Position numbers and translations under genes: made by a program. 8,682 nucleotides of DNA from NCBI GenBank assembly GCA_964344495.1, contig CAYFNI010000092.1:1-8682 (forward strand), read 5' to 3'. This document shows, piece by piece, positions 6,333 to 8,682 of this stretch. This stretch comes from UBA6136 sp964344495 (lineage in GTDB: Bacteria; Pseudomonadota; Gammaproteobacteria; Methylococcales; Methylococcaceae). Each line of letters starts with the position of its first letter. Positions within the stretch are counted from its first letter, which is position 1. The notes below the pieces were generated by a model that made no database searches, had not been told where the DNA came from, and saw only the letters and a list, made by a program, of their open reading frames with translations.

Positions 6333-7964
6333 TTAGAAGCGAATCTCGGACTGGACGTAGAAGTAATTGACATTGCTGTGATCCAGCGGCGCGCCGGGGG
6401 CATTCTTGGCGAAGTCACCCTTGATCAGGCTAGTCCAGCCGGCTTCAAGCGCGAGGTTGTCGTAGGCGTCCCAGCGAGTGGCAAACTCCACCGTCTGCCC
6501 CAGAAAATCGCCCGATTGCCCGGTTGGATCGACCAGTCCGGCCGGCTGCCAGGCCGCCTTGTCATCTGCCATCCACCAGGCCCGATAGGCGAGAAAAGTG
6601 GTCAGATCCCGCTGCGGCACCACAAACAGACGGGTGCCGGGGGAGTTGATGTTGTTGCGACTGAAGGGGCCGAAAATGCCGGTAGGTCCATACTCCCAGC
6701 GACGGGCGCCAAACAGGGTATCGAAGGAGTGGCTGGTGCCGTTCTCGGTGCCGCCGCTGGCGTAGTCGTACTGCAGCAGAAGCCGCGGGTCCCAGGGCAA
6801 ATCGAAGGTGTAACCGGCCTGAATGTGTTCAAAGTAGGACGCGACATTCAGCGTCTGGACGGCGGTTTCGGTCGGCTTGGCGGTACCGGTCTGGCCAATG
6901 GTTTCGCCTTCAAAATCGAATTCGCCCTTGGTGGGACTCCGATAGAGACGCAACCCGGGCGTGATCAGTTGACGATTCAGTTTGCTGTCCGCGTTTTCGC
7001 CCAGGTAATACAGGTAGAGTTCGCTCTTGATCGCCCACGGCAGGGCCTCCGACTCGCCAATGGCGCCGGCGAACACCGCACCCGGCTGTTCGTCGTCCCA
7101 TGCCCAATCGTTGTTCAGCAACTGCGCCTTGTCCTTGGGAAGCCGCTGCACCGGCTGGTTGGCAAACATCTGCAACTGCCACTTGCTGTCCGGATCACGG
7201 AACCGGAACAGTAATCCGGTAAAGGCATTGGTGGTATTGCGGTACACGTTGCGGGCCACCAGCCGGCGGCTGCCGAGATCCAGCGTCATGCGGCCGGCCT
7301 TGGCTTCCATCCCGACCGACGAGTCGCCGAGCCGCGTCGTCGACCAGGCGCCGTATATCTGGGTAAAGTTGCCCACGTTCACCATGGTGTTGTTGAGCGG
7401 GTCTGTCTTGCTGGCACCGAACTGGCGAGCATCCCAGAATTCGAAGCCAGCCCGAAATCCGTTCCTGTGCGCTTCCAGCCACAGGACCGTCTGCAGCGGA
7501 ATCTGATCCTGCGCCCCGGTCTGGCCCTTTTGCCAGGGCGTGTCGAAGGTTTCATAACGGGTCCGTTGCTCCAGCGTGCCATCCAGCCATTCGGGCATCC
7601 CCAGTAGCTGCCGGGCGTTGATATGCTCATGGAGTTCGAACCGGTTCTTACCGGTCAGCCAGTCGTGCCGCTGACTGCCGCCAGCGGTAAGGCCCCAGCG
7701 ATTGGGCCGTTTGTACTCAGGCGGCGTCTGGCCTTTCTTGTCCAGGGCCGGAGTGGGTGCGTCTTTGTCTGCCTTGACATCCGGTACAGGCGCGACATTC
7801 TCCGTCCTGTCGGTTTTTAGCCTGACCGGCGCGGTGCTTGCCCGACCGGCGGGCGATGACACCCCCGCTCCTGAATGCGTCTGTTCCTGACCGGCGCCCG
7901 CCGCTTGAAGCGGAACCAGAGCCGCGATAAGGGCAAACGATCTTCTGTGTTGCCTTGACGTCAC
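6333..7964 (-). CDS. Alginate-export family outer-membrane beta-barrel protein
   Basis: This is a predicted outer-membrane channel of the alginate-export (AlgE-like) family. The cargo is unknown; members occur in many bacteria that make no alginate. With the GTG start used here it has 543 aa. An Arg-rich start and hydrophobic segment (MTSRQHRRSFALIAALVPLQAAGA) form a signal peptide ending near residue 24. Residues 25-90 are a low-complexity Pro/Ala/Lys-rich linker. The barrel follows, with alternating strands and the family-like block AGRMTLDLGSRRLVARNVYR (223-242). YDYASGG and FDTLFGARRWEYGPTGIFGP lie in the C-terminal half. The protein ends in YVQSEIRF; a terminal aromatic residue is the usual BAM recognition signal. 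No ATG exists in frame near the start. GTG at 7964 has a GGGTGGG stretch 7 bases upstream, and TTG at 7985 is an alternative adding 7 residues. No alginate or cellulose synthesis genes are in the window. Confidence 0.8.
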   Translation of the reverse strand: MTSRQHRRSFALIAALVPLQAAGAGQEQTHSGAGVSSPAGRASTAPVRLKTDRTENVAPVPDVKADKDAPTPALDKKGQTPPEYKRPNRWGLTAGGSQRHDWLTGKNRFELHEHINARQLLGMPEWLDGTLEQRTRYETFDTPWQKGQTGAQDQIPLQTVLWLEAHRNGFRAGFEFWDARQFGASKTDPLNNTMVNVGNFTQIYGAWSTTRLGDSSVGMEAKAGRMTLDLGSRRLVARNVYRNTTNAFTGLLFRFRDPDSKWQLQMFANQPVQRLPKDKAQLLNNDWAWDDEQPGAVFAGAIGESEALPWAIKSELYLYYLGENADSKLNRQLITPGLRLYRSPTKGEFDFEGETIGQTGTAKPTETAVQTLNVASYFEHIQAGYTFDLPWDPRLLLQYDYASGGTENGTSHSFDTLFGARRWEYGPTGIFGPFSRNNINSPGTRLFVVPQRDLTTFLAYRAWWMADDKAAWQPAGLVDPTGQSGDFLGQTVEFATRWDAYDNLALEAGWTSLIKGDFAKNAPGAPLDHSNVNYFYVQSEIRF

Positions 7965-8180
7965 GATTAAACCCACCCACTCCAATGAACGACACGCTAT
8001 TACCCTTCGGTAACATCATAACTAACCCACAACAAAACCCATAAGTATCTGGATCGAAAAGATTCTGTGCCCGAAAATGAAACAAAAGACCAGGCATGAC
8101 CAGACGCTGTTCAATAACTACATAGCACCTCAGCGACGGTTCCGCGAACGATTACCGCGGCAAAAGCCATCGCAACTGCC
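7965..8180. other. AT-rich divergent intergenic region
   Basis: This stretch separates the leftward porin-like gene from rightward clpS and holds no gene I can support. It is visibly richer in A and T (especially about 8010-8100) than the coding DNA around it, as expected for promoter DNA. It also contains an inverted repeat CCGCG-9-CGCGG at 8142-8160. No cspD gene, often found here in gammaproteobacteria, is present. Confidence 0.5.
8000..8020 (-). promoter_or_regulatory. Candidate -10 element and adjacent palindrome of the porin-like gene
   Basis: On the minus strand TATGAT (8020-8015) matches 5 of 6 bases of the sigma-70 -10 box, but no convincing -35 box stands upstream. Directly after it the palindrome TTACC-4-GGTAA (8013-8000) would overlap the predicted transcript start. 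It could be an operator or a small leader hairpin. The placement leaves a leader of about 45 bases to the GTG. Confidence 0.25.
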
Positions 8181-8184
8181 CGTT

Positions 8185-8213
8185 GGGACAGCCGAAAACA
8201 GCGGTGGTATATT
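8185..8213 (+). promoter_or_regulatory. Likely sigma-70 promoter of clpS
   Basis: GGGACA (8185-8190, 4 of 6 matches to TTGACA) and TATATT (8208-8213, 5 of 6 matches to TATAAT) are 17 bases apart. Transcription would begin near 8220, leaving a leader of about 30 bases before the clpS ATG. The position fits and the -10 is good. Confidence 0.5.
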
Positions 8214-8251
8214 TGGACCCAGACCAAACGCTGACTCATCCATTGCTCACC

Positions 8252-8572
8252 ATGTCTCAAAAGCCGGATCACCAACCCGAGGACGGGCTCGCCGTACAGG
8301 AGGCGAAGCCGCGACTCAAGCGGCCGCCGCTGTTCAAGGTTTTTTTGCTGAATGACGACTTCACGCCCATGGAATTTGTAGTCGACATCCTCAAGCTGTT
8401 TTTCGGCATGGACGAAGAGAAGGCAACACAAGTGATGTTGCATGTGCACACCCGCGGCATGGGTGTCTGCGGCATCTACTCGCGGGACATCGCCGAAACC
8501 AAGGTGCGTCAGGTCAATGACTATGCCCGGGAGCACCAGCACCCGCTGTTGTGCGAAATGGAAGAAACCTGA
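8252..8572 (+). CDS. clpS: ATP-dependent Clp protease adaptor ClpS
   Basis: ClpS is the bacterial N-recognin. It binds proteins with Phe, Leu, Trp or Tyr at the N-terminus and passes them to ClpAP for degradation. The 106-aa product has a flexible N-terminal tail (1-25) that would insert into ClpA, then a compact core. The N-degron pocket residues are present at the E. coli positions: Asn34-Asp35-Asp36 in LLNDDFTPMEF, gatekeeper Met40 and His66 in HVHTRGMGVCG. The C-terminus YSRDIAETKVRQVNDYAREHQHPLLCEMEE is typical. I chose the ATG giving MSQKPDHQP. An upstream TTG in the same frame (8183) would lie within the promoter and adds nothing ClpS-like. The ribosome binding site before the ATG is weak. 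clpA follows after 98 bases, the usual order. Confidence 0.97.
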   Translation: MSQKPDHQPEDGLAVQEAKPRLKRPPLFKVFLLNDDFTPMEFVVDILKLFFGMDEEKATQVMLHVHTRGMGVCGIYSRDIAETKVRQVNDYAREHQHPLLCEMEET

Positions 8573-8657
8573 CTTGAGCGTGAGCCCCATGGCCCCACAT
8601 CATTGCCAGGCCCGGCTTCCAATCCATCCGCCCGTTCAGGGATCCATTAGTGTCGCC

Positions 8658-8663
8658 AAGGAG
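8658..8663 (+). promoter_or_regulatory. Strong Shine-Dalgarno sequence for clpA
   Basis: AAGGAG stands 7 bases before the ATG at 8671. It fixes this ATG as the start of the next gene although only four codons are visible. The rest of the clpS-clpA spacer (8573-8657) shows no clear hairpin with a T run. Confidence 0.75.
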
Positions 8664-8670
8664 TCCGAAC

Positions 8671-8682
8671 ATGTTGAGCAAA
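8671..8682 (+). CDS. clpA: Start of ClpA, ATPase subunit of ClpAP (runs off right edge)
   Basis: Only four codons (MLSK) are inside the window. They fit the usual ML-start of ClpA, the AAA+ unfoldase that feeds ClpP and receives substrates from ClpS. The call rests mainly on position directly after clpS and on the strong ribosome binding site, not on the protein sequence itself. Confidence 0.75.

Noticed and set aside
7717..8097. A 126-codon minus-strand frame starting MPGLLFHFRAQN in the porin upstream region
   Set aside because: It overlaps the signal peptide and linker of the channel gene in another frame and has no recognisable features. Its apparent start region looks like promoter DNA.
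8111..8590. A 159-codon minus-strand frame
   Set aside because: It is antisense to clpS, whose identity is certain.

Overview
The window looks like chromosomal DNA from a GC-rich gammaproteobacterium. The closest matches I recognise are to gammaproteobacterial proteins: MnmA, the long PurB type, NudJ, LolA, RarA, BirA fused to a helix-turn-helix domain, and ClpS numbered exactly as in E. coli. The genus cannot be named from the sequence. Coding density is high. I see no tRNA, rRNA, CRISPR array, insertion sequence or prophage gene.

Positions 1-6142 hold a compact run of seven genes, all on the minus strand. In transcription order they are nudJ, mnmA, purB, lolA, rarA, birA and coaX (coaX runs off the left edge). 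The gaps are 4, 95, 16, 46 and 4 bases, then a 4-base ATGA overlap. The only spacer large enough for its own signals is mnmA-purB, which carries a GC-rich hairpin. The genes serve housekeeping roles: nucleotide clean-up, tRNA thiolation, purine synthesis, lipoprotein transport, replication-fork maintenance, biotin attachment and CoA synthesis.

Positions 6333-7964 hold a single minus-strand gene for an outer-membrane beta-barrel of the alginate-export family. It has a 190-base downstream spacer and an AT-rich upstream spacer, so it is probably its own transcription unit. It starts with GTG or TTG, not ATG.

From about 8180 to the right edge, on the plus strand, lie a likely promoter, clpS and the first codons of clpA. 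These encode the N-degron adaptor and the unfoldase it serves.

No undescribed system is evident. The most notable observation is an apparent in-frame loss of about 19 residues from the AAA+ core of RarA, between Walker A and Walker B. Also worth a look are the absence of hflD between mnmA and purB, the alginate-export gene sitting where cspD/icd-type genes often lie next to clpS, and the joining of lolA-rarA directly to purB.
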